64,000 nt of DNA from an uncultured Saprospiraceae bacterium (GCA_937959275.1 CALGLU010000091.1:19958-83957); one strand, 5' to 3'. Positions 54,688 to 63,841 are shown, counted from the first letter of the stretch. A program made the numbers and translations. Notes: generated by a model from the sequence alone, not told the origin.

Positions 54688-55701
54688 ATGAAAAAGTTTG
54701 AACTAATATTAGATAACTATGGTACTGGGTTATCAGTAAAAGATGGTCAGTTTGTCATAAGGACGAAGGAATCAAGACAATCACTCCCAGTCACTAAGGT
54801 ACGCAGTATTTGTCTGTCTAAAAGCACCTCTATCACTGGTATGGCAATTAAACTAGCTCTTGAAAATGAAATTGATATTTCATTTGTAGAGAGGGATAAT
54901 ATGCCTTATGCTAGAGTGTGGAATAGTCAATTTGGATCTATTGCTACTATAAGACGAAATCAACTGGTTTTTTCAGGTTCTGTAGATGGTAATGAATGGA
55001 TTAAAATTGTTATTGAGCAAAAGATCAAAAATCAAATGGCATTAGTCGGTTATTTTGCAAAGAACAAGAGTAACTCTGGCCCCTTTGTTACTGAAATGCA
55101 AAATAAGTTTTCTAGCTATTTATTGAAAATACACGAGTCTAGAACTAATGATGCCTTAGATCTCGCAAACCAATTACGAGGATGGGAGGCGAATGCATCA
55201 AAATTATTTTTTAGATGTATTTGTTCTTTCCTTCCCAAAGAATTCCACTTCACGAAACGATCTAGAAGACCAGCATTAGATCCTTTTAATGCCACCTTGA
55301 ATTACTGCTATGGGATTTTATATAACAAAATTGAATCTATGCTTATAAGATCCGGATTAGATCCTCATATTGGCATTTTTCACAAAGATCAATATAATAG
55401 ACCCGTATTGGTATTTGATATAATCGAGTTATTTAGGCAGTGGGCTGAATATCCAGTTATACAGCTTTTTCAAAATAATATTTTGCAAATGGCTCATTAC
55501 TCTTCTAGTCAATATGGTGTAAGTATTTTACCTCCTGCTAAGAAAATTATAATTGAAGTCATGTTCTCGTATTTGAATGAAAAGATTACATATAAGAATA
55601 ATCGTGCAAAACGGATTTATCATATGCACCTTTATGTTCAAGATTTTGCAACGAAAATGAAAGAATACAAACACAATGAAGTTAAGAAAAGCGGCATTTA
55701 A
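54688..55701 (+). CDS. cas1: CRISPR integrase Cas1
   Basis: Start at ATG 54688 (MKKFELILDNYGTGLSVKDG); an upstream in-frame ATG would sit inside the divergent promoter region. The 337-aa protein has the metal-binding residues Glu167 (LRGWEANASKLFF), His232 (HIGIFHKDQY) and Asp244 (VLVFDIIELFR). Cas1 with Cas2 inserts new spacers at the leader end of the array. No reverse transcriptase domain is fused to it. It overlaps cas2 by 26 bases if the longer cas2 start is used. Confidence 0.95.
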   Translation: MKKFELILDNYGTGLSVKDGQFVIRTKESRQSLPVTKVRSICLSKSTSITGMAIKLALENEIDISFVERDNMPYARVWNSQFGSIATIRRNQLVFSGSVDGNEWIKIVIEQKIKNQMALVGYFAKNKSNSGPFVTEMQNKFSSYLLKIHESRTNDALDLANQLRGWEANASKLFFRCICSFLPKEFHFTKRSRRPALDPFNATLNYCYGILYNKIESMLIRSGLDPHIGIFHKDQYNRPVLVFDIIELFRQWAEYPVIQLFQNNILQMAHYSSSQYGVSILPPAKKIIIEVMFSYLNEKITYKNNRAKRIYHMHLYVQDFATKMKEYKHNEVKKSGI

Positions 55702-56164
55702 AAGAGAGTTAGAATTTGTTAATCTTATGCCAGAATTGAGCATATTGAAAACAGATTTGTTTGTTAGTGTTGAACAGGTATCAAATGAGGAAAGGATAAG
55801 ACATTGGTCTCCCGATTTTGATCAAATATTTAGGATTTTACAATTAAATTATCATAACCCACGAGCTATGAATTGTTTCATTTTATATGATATTACAGAG
55901 AATAAATTGAGAGTTCAGCTTGCAAAGTACTTGTTAGAGAAAGGGTGCCAACGTATTCAAAAATCTGTTTTTTTAGCTAATATATCGAAATCAATGTATA
56001 CTGATATCTATTCCACATTCGTGGAACTAGAACCAATATTTGGAGAAATGGATTCAATTTTCATGATCCCCATAGGAGAATACCATCTTGCAGAAATGAA
56101 AATGATTGGGAAAGATGTGGATATGAGCTTTAGTAAAGCAAGTCAACATGTCTTGTATTTTTAA
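55676..56164 (+). CDS. cas2: Cas2 with an N-terminal extension
   Basis: The frame of 162 codons ends in an ordinary Cas2: MNCFILYDITENKLRVQLAKYLLEKGCQRIQKSVFLANIS from residue 65, with the expected Asp72 in LYDI and a ferredoxin-like fold. Ahead of it lie about 64 extra residues (from the ATG at 55676, or about 47 from ATG 55727, MPELSILKTDLFVSVEQ). They stay open and have protein-like composition with Trp and Phe, so they are probably translated. Cas2 bridges the Cas1 dimers in the adaptation complex. The start could be 55676, 55727 or 55868; the conserved core is certain. Confidence 0.88.
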   Translation: MKLRKAAFKRELEFVNLMPELSILKTDLFVSVEQVSNEERIRHWSPDFDQIFRILQLNYHNPRAMNCFILYDITENKLRVQLAKYLLEKGCQRIQKSVFLANISKSMYTDIYSTFVELEPIFGEMDSIFMIPIGEYHLAEMKMIGKDVDMSFSKASQHVLYF

Positions 56165-56251
56165 AAGTGTTAAGATTAGACCAATTTGATGTCATTAATA
56201 TTAAAAAATTTCCTTAATCAATTCAAAATCAATAATTTAGCATCCTTACGT
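56165..56251 (+). promoter_or_regulatory. CRISPR leader
   Basis: The 87 bases between the cas2 stop and the first full repeat are AT-rich and non-coding and adjoin the end of the array opposite the decayed repeat. This fixes the leader side and the plus-strand direction of transcription. It should contain the array promoter and the integration-guiding sequence. Confidence 0.75.
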
Positions 56252-57572
56252 ATCAGAACCAGTGTCCAGTTGAATAAGGATTAAGACGATTTCAGTGGTC
56301 ATCTTTGCAGTCCCGTCTGTCCTATCAGAACCAGTGTCCAGTTGAATAAGGATTAAGACTAATATTTTTCCTATTCATAGAAAAAACCTAGCCATATCAG
56401 AACCAGTGTCCAGTTGAATAAGGATTAAGACATCACTTTTAAATTATAATCGTGTGACGGTCTTATAATCAGAACCAGTGTCCAGTTGAATAAGGATTAA
56501 GACGTAGGATTCGCCTTGCTTTAATATTATAATATTTTATCAGAACCAGTGTCCAGTTGAATAAGGATTAAGACTTAGCACCTTTAACAGTTGTATCTAT
56601 GACGACTTCTATCAGAACCAGTGTCCAGTTGAATAAGGATTAAGACAGCCTGAATTTTATTTTCTAATTGATGCATTTTGTTATCAGAACCAGTGTCCAG
56701 TTGAATAAGGATTAAGACTCATTTAATAATCTTTGACAAATGTTTTTAGTATAATCAGAACCAGTGTCCAGTTGAATAAGGATTAAGACACTTATAAACT
56801 TTTCGTCACCATTACCGTTAACACATCAGAGCCAGTGTCCAGTTGAATAAGGATTAAGACGTTGCCTTCTATGGCTGAATAATGTCTAAAGTTGGCATCA
56901 GAACCAGTGTCCAGTTGAATAAGGATTAAGACATGTATAACCAAGAATTAACAGTAACTTTTTCAGCATCAGAACCAGTGTCCAGTTGAATAAGGATTAA
57001 GACCAGTTACCAACTGATCGTAATAGTCAACCTTGTCTCATCAGAACCAGTGTCCAGTTGAATAAGGATTAAGACCCAGTGCTCTTTTGTTTTCTAAAAC
57101 TTTAGCTCTTAATCAGAACCAGTGTCCAGTTGAATAAGGATTAAGACGGTAAATTTGTCTAGTACAGTATTCATAATATAAAATCAGAACCAGTGTCCAG
57201 TTGAATAAGGATTAAGACTTTCATTTGAACTTCGCATAATATAAAGATTTAAAAGTATCAGAACCAGTGTCCAGTTGAATAAGGATTAAGACATTAAAAC
57301 AAAAACTTTTATAAAATTTAAAAACTATCAGAACCAGTGTCCAGTTGAATAAGGATTAAGACATGAATCGTGTACTCTATATAGATAATGAGATTGATAT
57401 CAGAACCAGTGTCCAGTTGAATAAGGATTAAGACTCATTTAATAATCTTTGACAAATGTTTTTAGTATAATCAGAACCAGTGTCCAGTTGAATAAGGATT
57501 AAGACCCAGCGCTCTTTTGTTCTCTAAGACTTTAGCTTTGATATCAGAACCAGTGTCCAGTTGAATAAGGAT
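56252..57572 (+). CRISPR. CRISPR array, 36-bp repeat, 19 repeats, 18 spacers
   Basis: The repeat is 36 bp, beginning ATCAGAACCAGTGTCCAG and ending GAATAAGGATTAAGAC. Repeats start at 56252, 56324, 56396, 56468, 56539, 56611, 56683, 56754, 56825, 56897, 56968, 57040, 57112, 57183, 57257, 57327, 57399, 57470 and 57543. The ninth has one substitution (A to G at base 7). The nineteenth keeps only its first 30 bases (to 57572), so it is the distal end. Spacers are 34-38 nt. The 3' end ATTAAGAC resembles the ATTGAAAC-type 5' handle of type III crRNAs, so transcription runs with the plus strand. Spacers 7 (56719-56753) and 17 (57435-57469) are identical. Spacers 12 (57076-57111) and 18 (57506-57542) are close variants. 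Confidence 0.98.
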
Positions 57573-57721
57573 GAGTGGATCTGATTATAATTGGAAGGAC
57601 TTTTCTCATGTAGTTTGCCTACAGACCAAAAGAAGCGAAGTAATTTGATGTTTTAAAACGTACAATGGCCTATAATCCATTACACTATTTAATCCCTACC
57701 TTTACAGCTGCAATCCTTATC

Positions 57722-59053
57722 ATGAAATTTACAGACCTAAATTTAGGAAAGTCATTATTGAATGCCTTGGCGGAAATTCCCATCACCGAACCCACTGCCA
57801 TACAAGCCAAGGTCTTTTCTCCGATTATGTCAGGCAAAGATATCGTCGGTATAGCGCAGACGGGAACTGGAAAAACCTTTGCTTATCTGCTGCCCGTCTT
57901 ACGGTTGTGGAAGTTTTCGAAGTCTGCTTACCCGAGTATCTTGATCGTCGTACCAACACGAGAGCTTGTCACTCAATTAGTAGCAGCCATCAGGCAGATT
58001 ACGACTTATATGAATGTAGAAGCAGTCGGCGTATATGGTGGCACGAATATCCGCACACAAAAAACCTTGGTAGATCAAGGCACTGATGTGGTGGTGGGCA
58101 CTCCAGGCAGATTAGGTGATCTTATGAAGGATGGCGTATTGAAAACTCGCTTCCTCAAACATATTATCATTGATGAAGTCGATGAAATGCTGAATCTGGG
58201 CTTTAGAACACAGCTGCGTAATCTGATAGAGTTTGTACCAGATAAGTGCCAACACCTTATGTTTTCAGCGACGATGACTGAGGATGTAGAGGAGGTGATA
58301 CAAGAATTCACAACATTCTACGATAAAATAGAAACAGCTCCATCAGGCGCACCATTAGAGCACATAGAGCAATTAGCCTACGAACTACCAAACTTTAATA
58401 GCAAGGCAAATATGGTGGAGTTGCTACTGCAAAGCGACGCAACGATGCAAAAAGTACTTGTGTTTGCCAAGACCAAGAAGATGGCTGATGCTCTTTATGA
58501 AAGGCTCTTACCCGCCTTTGAAGAAAATCTAGGCATCATCCATTCGTCAAAGTCACAGAACTATAGGTTTGATACGGTCAACAAATTTCATGATGGGACT
58601 TATCGGTGTATCATCGCAACAGATATCATCGCGCGTGGCTTAGATGTCTCAGCAGTGACGCATGTGATCAATTTTGATTTGACTGATACGCCAGAGAAGT
58701 ACATCCACCGTATCGGACGGACAGGCCGGTCAGAAACAAAAGGCATCGCCATCTCATTCGTGTCAGAGGAGGATAAGCCTTACCAAGTAGAGATAGAAAG
58801 CCTGATGGACAAGAAGATAGAGCTGCTGGCATTGCCAGAGGACCTTGAATTGTCTGATGAACTGATTCCTCTAGAAAAGCCGAGTGACTACATTGCTTAC
58901 AATGTGCATAAGGTTAAGAAGTTTGTGCCCTCCGGACCTGCCTTCCACGAGAAAAAGGAAAAGAACAAAAAAGTCAATAACAAAATTCGAAAGAAAGAAG
59001 CGATGAAGCTGAAGTATGGAAAGCCGATTAAAAAGAGGCAGAAGAAGAAATAG
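57722..59053 (+). CDS. DEAD-box ATP-dependent RNA helicase
   Basis: Start at ATG 57722 (MKFTDLNLGKSLLNALAE); the upstream in-frame ATG adds 19 residues without family similarity. The 443-aa protein has the Q motif (EPTAIQAKVF), motif I AQTGTGKT, Ia PTRELV, II DEVD in place of DEAD, III SAT, V ATDIIARGLDV and VI HRIGRTGR. The basic C-terminal tail (KKEKNKKVNNKIRKKEAMKLKYGKPIKKRQKKK, in parts) probably binds RNA. Such proteins act in ribosome assembly or RNA turnover, as CsdA/RhlE relatives do. It follows the array by 150 bp and is probably unrelated to CRISPR function. Confidence 0.92.
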   Translation: MKFTDLNLGKSLLNALAEIPITEPTAIQAKVFSPIMSGKDIVGIAQTGTGKTFAYLLPVLRLWKFSKSAYPSILIVVPTRELVTQLVAAIRQITTYMNVEAVGVYGGTNIRTQKTLVDQGTDVVVGTPGRLGDLMKDGVLKTRFLKHIIIDEVDEMLNLGFRTQLRNLIEFVPDKCQHLMFSATMTEDVEEVIQEFTTFYDKIETAPSGAPLEHIEQLAYELPNFNSKANMVELLLQSDATMQKVLVFAKTKKMADALYERLLPAFEENLGIIHSSKSQNYRFDTVNKFHDGTYRCIIATDIIARGLDVSAVTHVINFDLTDTPEKYIHRIGRTGRSETKGIAISFVSEEDKPYQVEIESLMDKKIELLALPEDLELSDELIPLEKPSDYIAYNVHKVKKFVPSGPAFHEKKEKNKKVNNKIRKKEAMKLKYGKPIKKRQKKK

Positions 59054-59111
59054 TTTCCTTTGATCGCGGGGTTGAGTGTTGAGTATTGCAACAGATGTGA
59101 GATATGATTGT

Positions 59112-59135
59112 AGCCCTGTGATATATCACGGGGCT
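59112..59135. terminator. Hairpin after the helicase gene; otherwise gene-free stretch to 59417
   Basis: A 10-bp stem (AGCCCTGTGA at 59112-59121 with TCACGGGGCT at 59126-59135, one G-U pair) encloses a four-base loop and is followed by CGTATTTAT. It lies about 60 bp after the helicase stop and fits a terminator. The rest of 59054-59417 holds only AT-rich DNA and a pyrimidine-rich CTTCAACCTCCAACC tract near 59360-59420; I see no gene there. Confidence 0.6.
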
Positions 59136-59359
59136 CGTATTTATCCAAACTGCCTATTGTTAGGTTCTACAGCAAAAAAGATATATGAATCATCTAAGTA
59201 AATTTGAATCAAAATTTGGTTTCATTGATGTCTTTACCAATGAAGATAAAAATGTATACAGTTTTACCTAGCCATCCCTAAGCTTCCAACTCCCGCCTTC
59301 AATCTTGAAACTTCCGACTACAATCCGACTGTCTTACTTTAAGGAAATAGCCAAATTTT

Positions 59360-59420
59360 AATCCAACCTCCAACCTTCAACCTCCAACCTTCATCCTTCA
59401 TCCTTCAACCTACAACATCA
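59360..59420. repeat. Low-complexity CCAACCTTCAACC tract
   Basis: Imperfect tandem copies of CAACCTTC/CAACCTCC run into the 3' end of the carbonic anhydrase gene. The strand is very biased: almost no G on the plus strand for about 60 bases. A looser pyrimidine-rich stretch precedes it at 59274-59330. Confidence 0.7.
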
Positions 59421-59987
59421 ACCCAAAAAGTCTACCTTCCCTGAATCCAAATTATAATAAGCAGGGATAATCTCTACAGTGCCTGACTTCACAGCATCAC
59501 CAATAATTTTAGATCTGTTTTTTAGCTCTTCTGCAGTTAATTCAGCATTCTTCTTAACGACATCATTGACGGCAGCTCCATCTGGAGATGCGCTAATTGC
59601 TGGCGTGATATGGCCCAACAAGTGATTAAGATTATAGCCGTTATCACCACCACTGATTGCTGCTGTCACGGCTCCGCAACTCTGATGTCCAAGGACAACG
59701 ATGACAGTAGACCCACAATGCGCCACTGCATATTCGATGCTCGCCATGGACGAACTATTCGCAATGTTACCAGCTACTCTGACGACGAATAGCTCTCCCA
59801 AGCCAGTGTCAAAGGCTAATTCAGGCACAACTCTGCTGTCCGCACAACTCAACACAATGGCATACGGCTCTTGTCCAGATGTTAGCTCATCTCTCCGGCT
59901 GCTTGTTTGTAGTTTGCCATCTAGTTTGTCTTCAACGAATCGTTGATTGCCATCTGCCAGTCTTTGTCTTATTTCAGTATTATTCAT
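59418..59987 (-). CDS. can: Beta-class carbonic anhydrase
   Basis: A 189-aa enzyme interconverting CO2 and bicarbonate. The zinc ligands are visible: Cys48 in SCADSR (with Asp50 and the following Arg), and His101 and Cys104 in LGHQSCGAV. NIANSSSMASIEYAV and the VKKNAELTAEELKNRS region are typical. No signal peptide is seen, so it is cytosolic. It stands alone on the minus strand. Bicarbonate could feed biotin-dependent carboxylases such as the one at 14.8 kb, but no direct link is seen. Confidence 0.93.
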   Translation of the reverse strand: MNNTEIRQRLADGNQRFVEDKLDGKLQTSSRRDELTSGQEPYAIVLSCADSRVVPELAFDTGLGELFVVRVAGNIANSSSMASIEYAVAHCGSTVIVVLGHQSCGAVTAAISGGDNGYNLNHLLGHITPAISASPDGAAVNDVVKKNAELTAEELKNRSKIIGDAVKSGTVEIIPAYYNLDSGKVDFLG

Positions 59988-60073
59988 TTTAATTTATTTG
60001 TTATTAATTATTAAAAGTAAGAAAGGAATATTTTTTTCATGTCAACTATTACCAATAGTTACTAACAGATAGT

Positions 60074-63000
60074 TTAAAAATTAAAGCCAACTTTCACACT
60101 AACCGTATTCTGCTCTTCATTCAACGAATAATAGGGTTGTATGACCATCGCACCTAACACTTCAAACCATACACCAAGCGTGCGACTTGTGTGCCATGCC
60201 TCACTGCCCTCAGGATCAAGCTTGACACGCCCATAATCATAGCCACCCAAGATGCCGATATCCATAGGGATGATTGAGTTTTCCCACTTGATCAGTTTTA
60301 TTCTCAAATCCATGTTATGGTAAAATGCTTGATCTCCTCTAAATCGTTCATTTCTAAATCCGCGCAAGCCCTTATTGTTACCCAAATCTGCATACTGATA
60401 GAATTGTAAATCACCATATGATTTTTCGAAACCTACTTGCGTAGCAAAGATAATCTTTGGTTTGTTAGCTAATTGTAAATAGACCTGAGTGTTAATGTCG
60501 AGCTCCGTGACAGTTTCATCTTTCGAAGATTCTATGAGGTGAGACAATGAAGCATTAAAGTAAAAGCCATTCGTTGTAAAGACCGAGTTGTCAGCATACC
60601 CTATAGAATACTCTACGTCACCGCCAAAATAGTTTCGACTGTCAAAATCCAATTCACTAAAACCAAGAGTAGAATCCTCGCTAACTCTACCATCAGAATT
60701 TTGAATATTTCTAAATCTATACACTGGTCCAAATGCCAATTGAGCATTGTTACCAAAATTTGCTTGGAATCGTGGACTAATATCTATTGCTTGCATGCGC
60801 ACCCAATTGTATTCTATCGGATTGGATAGATCATTAACAGAGCTGTTGCCTAGACCAAAATAATTTTCATAGTATGGATAATTAAGGCTAAGGTCAGGCA
60901 TGAAATCTAGCTTGCCCATCACATCAGGAAAATGACCAGTATAGCCAACCTGAAATGCATCTTGGCTGCCCGGAGCTGCACTGAATGACAATCTCTGACT
61001 AGATTTGTATGGCGATTTTCTCCAGCCTTGCTTTACCCAACTTAGAGCGCCGCCAAACCACCAACCATCATCGACAGAGTTACCAAAAGTAATAATTGGA
61101 AAATTAGTATCGTATTGGAATCCATTTCGATCATATTCATTCACATCAAGTGCAGTACTTCGCTTGTCCTTAATCGCGCCCTCCAAGTCAATACCTGACA
61201 TGTCATCGTATACCGTAATTCCCTTAGCACTCGTTTTATTTTGGACAGTGTCATCATCCTCGCCCCCAATGATGCGAATATTTATTTTATTATTGTTCGC
61301 CCCATCGATAACAAATTGATCTTTCCCGCGTAGACCATATAGTCTGACCTCTTTGGTCTCACTAGGGTAGAGCGTTCTATCGTATTTAGTGAGAGTACCA
61401 TAATCCTCGCTCTCTAGCGTGACAAGGATGCGTAATGATCCATCTGTATGTCTCGTTAGATGAAAATCGTCTTTGTTGTCTGTCCCACTGACCTCTACCT
61501 CTGTGGCTAAATAGTCATACAGTCTCTTACCGATGTTCATCAAATTGTTTCTTCTAGCTTTAAGAATTATAGCTAACTCTTCATCATTGTTCAATGCTAA
61601 TACTCCTGGTGGGAATAGACGAATGGCCTCGTCAATGTCTTCGTCTGTTATGTCTTTTTGTAATTGGGCTATGACGGTTTGCCAGTCAGCCCATTCCAAA
61701 TCATGAAGAAAATAGCGATCAAAGTGTCTAGCATTAAAAGCTAAATGCTTAACATCTTTTGAGTCTTCGTCAATGGACTTAAACTGTTTCATCACAAAGT
61801 TAGAGATGTACCAAGGGATGACACCTTTAAAGCGATAAAAGGCTTGGTCCCTGTCTCTTGGTATTGGTCTGTATATATTTTTGTCACCTTCTTTTGCCTT
61901 GATCCACCGCCATTGATCATCGTGTCTATCCCAGTCGTGTATAAATAAATCAAATAGCCGGGATTTCAAAACCCATTTCTGGTCGACAAAATGATTCTTC
62001 TTTTCTCTGAGAATTTCTAACAGATCTACATAGCCAATAATTTCCTTTGCATGGCCGAATTGGGCAGCATCTTCCCAATTGCCACTTGGGCGCTCTTCTA
62101 GCAGGTACAATTCCTCTGGAAACTGGCTGTTATAATTGCCTAATCCCTTTTGATGTTGCAAGTAGACGAGTTTAGGATCTGTGTAATAGATGCCTGCTGC
62201 CTGAGATAGGCTTGGGATAATTAAGGCATTATAAGGATGTGATGCGCTATTTTGATCTGCCATGACATCGATCAATTTAAGATTGGCAAATTCAGGAGGG
62301 ACGAGCTTTGTGTAGTCTTTTTTAATGGACCTCAAGATATACTGCTTGCCATCCTTCTTCTCCATCCGTAAAGAATTAGACGCCATTCCACCACCTTTTT
62401 TAATGGGAGTCAAGCCACCTAATTTTGTTTCGAGATCAATCACTTCTGCTTCGACTGGTGTTGCCCACATGTCCCTATACTGCGAGCCCAAGAACATTTT
62501 CTTAAATCCACCTGCTCCAAATTTTTCATTGGCAGCGATGACCTTTGTTTTGGTATTCACAGGTGGGAATGTGACTTCCTCTTCTACAGTCCCTGCTCTA
62601 GGTGTTCTGAGCTGAGTCCTAAATTCTAAAGTCGCTTCTCTCGTCTCTGCGTTAATAACATAATATTCTGCCCAAATTTCAGAGTCCTCATGAATGTTCA
62701 CCTTGACGTATCCTCGGCCACTTCTGGCAAATTGTGCAGCACCACCTGTTTTCACAAAGTCTATTTTGCCGCCAGCACCACTGACTATATATTTTATCTT
62801 ATCACCATCAAAGAACTGTAAGCCATGATCATGGCCGGAAGCGAAAATGACCTGCACGCTTAGCTTCTTAGCAATGCCATCTAAGCCTTGTGTCAATTCT
62901 TGATTGTAGACGTTAGTGTTATCTTGGATTGAGCCAGTCAGGCGTCTATAAGCTGGATAAAGAGAACCAATAATTGGCAAGGGGATCCATAGATTATGGT

Positions 63001-63808
63001 TAAGCTCGGTGAAAGGAAAGAGGTGTTGTTTTATACCAAAATTACCGCCGTGTTTGCCGTCCGTTTTAATGGGGTGATGCATAAAGACGATGATTTGATC
63101 ATTCTTATAATCTGTAAAAATCTCTTCGATGTGTTTGATCAGATCTCCTTTTGACTTGATCTCGCAGCCTTTATTCATCTTCTTCTCATTGCTCCAGTTT
63201 TGTAACCACCATTGTGAGTCGATGAAAACATAGACGAGATCTTTGTTTATTTTGACAACCTTAGGGTCACCGCAGGCATCATTGGGGTAGAATTTGACTT
63301 TGGGTGCATCACCGCTAAAATAGTTTTCTATGTATTTTTCTTGTCGGAGTATCGCTTTCCGGCCACCAGATTTGTGTTTGTTCCAATCGTGATTGCCAGG
63401 GATAAAATAAGTTACACCTCTGTGTGCTTCTGCACAAGCAAGTTGGGCGTTGATGACTGCTTCTGCGTGAGGCCTTGATTTGGATGTTTTTTTAGGCATA
63501 CCAGCAGGGTAGATGTTGTCACCTAAAAACACCAAACTTGTTTCAGTTGTTTCTTTTGCAATATTCAACTTAAGACTTTCCAGGACTGTATTTGTTTGTT
63601 GTGTCTGATCATCCAATTCACCAGTATCCCCGATCAGATAGAGGGAGTGGATTAGATCTTTACCAGAATTTGGATGCTTGGATTCCCACTGGCTGACATC
63701 ATCATTGTAATAGGCATGCTTAAATGTACCGCAACTACACAATAGAACGCATACAAAGAATACTGTAGACTGTTTAGTTATCAAATAGAGATTTTTGTTA
63801 AAGCACAT
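60074..63808 (-). CDS. Metallophosphoesterase lipoprotein with C-terminal outer-membrane beta-barrel
   Basis: Start chosen at ATG 63808 (MCFNKNLYLITKQSTVFFVCVLLCSCG), which gives a type II signal peptide with lipobox LLCSC. A longer frame from 63916 would cross a palindromic upstream element. The 1244-aa protein has a calcineurin-like metallophosphoesterase domain first: LIGDTGELDD, FLGDNIYPAG, GNHDW, MHHPI and GHDHGLQ, all metal-ligand motifs intact. A middle domain of about 500 residues follows (including NLMNIGKRLYDYL). The C-terminal 300 residues end as a BamA/surface-antigen type beta-barrel (LAFGPVYRFRNIQ, NKGLRGFRNERFRGDQAFYHNMDLRIKL, final VKVGFNF). It is therefore an outer-membrane-bound phosphatase, possibly surface-facing. 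The substrate is unknown. Confidence 0.83.
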   Translation of the reverse strand: MCFNKNLYLITKQSTVFFVCVLLCSCGTFKHAYYNDDVSQWESKHPNSGKDLIHSLYLIGDTGELDDQTQQTNTVLESLKLNIAKETTETSLVFLGDNIYPAGMPKKTSKSRPHAEAVINAQLACAEAHRGVTYFIPGNHDWNKHKSGGRKAILRQEKYIENYFSGDAPKVKFYPNDACGDPKVVKINKDLVYVFIDSQWWLQNWSNEKKMNKGCEIKSKGDLIKHIEEIFTDYKNDQIIVFMHHPIKTDGKHGGNFGIKQHLFPFTELNHNLWIPLPIIGSLYPAYRRLTGSIQDNTNVYNQELTQGLDGIAKKLSVQVIFASGHDHGLQFFDGDKIKYIVSGAGGKIDFVKTGGAAQFARSGRGYVKVNIHEDSEIWAEYYVINAETREATLEFRTQLRTPRAGTVEEEVTFPPVNTKTKVIAANEKFGAGGFKKMFLGSQYRDMWATPVEAEVIDLETKLGGLTPIKKGGGMASNSLRMEKKDGKQYILRSIKKDYTKLVPPEFANLKLIDVMADQNSASHPYNALIIPSLSQAAGIYYTDPKLVYLQHQKGLGNYNSQFPEELYLLEERPSGNWEDAAQFGHAKEIIGYVDLLEILREKKNHFVDQKWVLKSRLFDLFIHDWDRHDDQWRWIKAKEGDKNIYRPIPRDRDQAFYRFKGVIPWYISNFVMKQFKSIDEDSKDVKHLAFNARHFDRYFLHDLEWADWQTVIAQLQKDITDEDIDEAIRLFPPGVLALNNDEELAIILKARRNNLMNIGKRLYDYLATEVEVSGTDNKDDFHLTRHTDGSLRILVTLESEDYGTLTKYDRTLYPSETKEVRLYGLRGKDQFVIDGANNNKINIRIIGGEDDDTVQNKTSAKGITVYDDMSGIDLEGAIKDKRSTALDVNEYDRNGFQYDTNFPIITFGNSVDDGWWFGGALSWVKQGWRKSPYKSSQRLSFSAAPGSQDAFQVGYTGHFPDVMGKLDFMPDLSLNYPYYENYFGLGNSSVNDLSNPIEYNWVRMQAIDISPRFQANFGNNAQLAFGPVYRFRNIQNSDGRVSEDSTLGFSELDFDSRNYFGGDVEYSIGYADNSVFTTNGFYFNASLSHLIESSKDETVTELDINTQVYLQLANKPKIIFATQVGFEKSYGDLQFYQYADLGNNKGLRGFRNERFRGDQAFYHNMDLRIKLIKWENSIIPMDIGILGGYDYGRVKLDPEGSEAWHTSRTLGVWFEVLGAMVIQPYYSLNEEQNTVSVKVGFNF

Positions 63809-63841
63809 GTGATGAAAGAAATAGAGTTTTAGTGGTTTGTT

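Noticed and set aside
57573..57721. Sequence after the last repeat considered as more array or a cas gene
   Set aside because: No further repeat text is visible. The next gene is a housekeeping-type DEAD-box helicase with no known CRISPR link.
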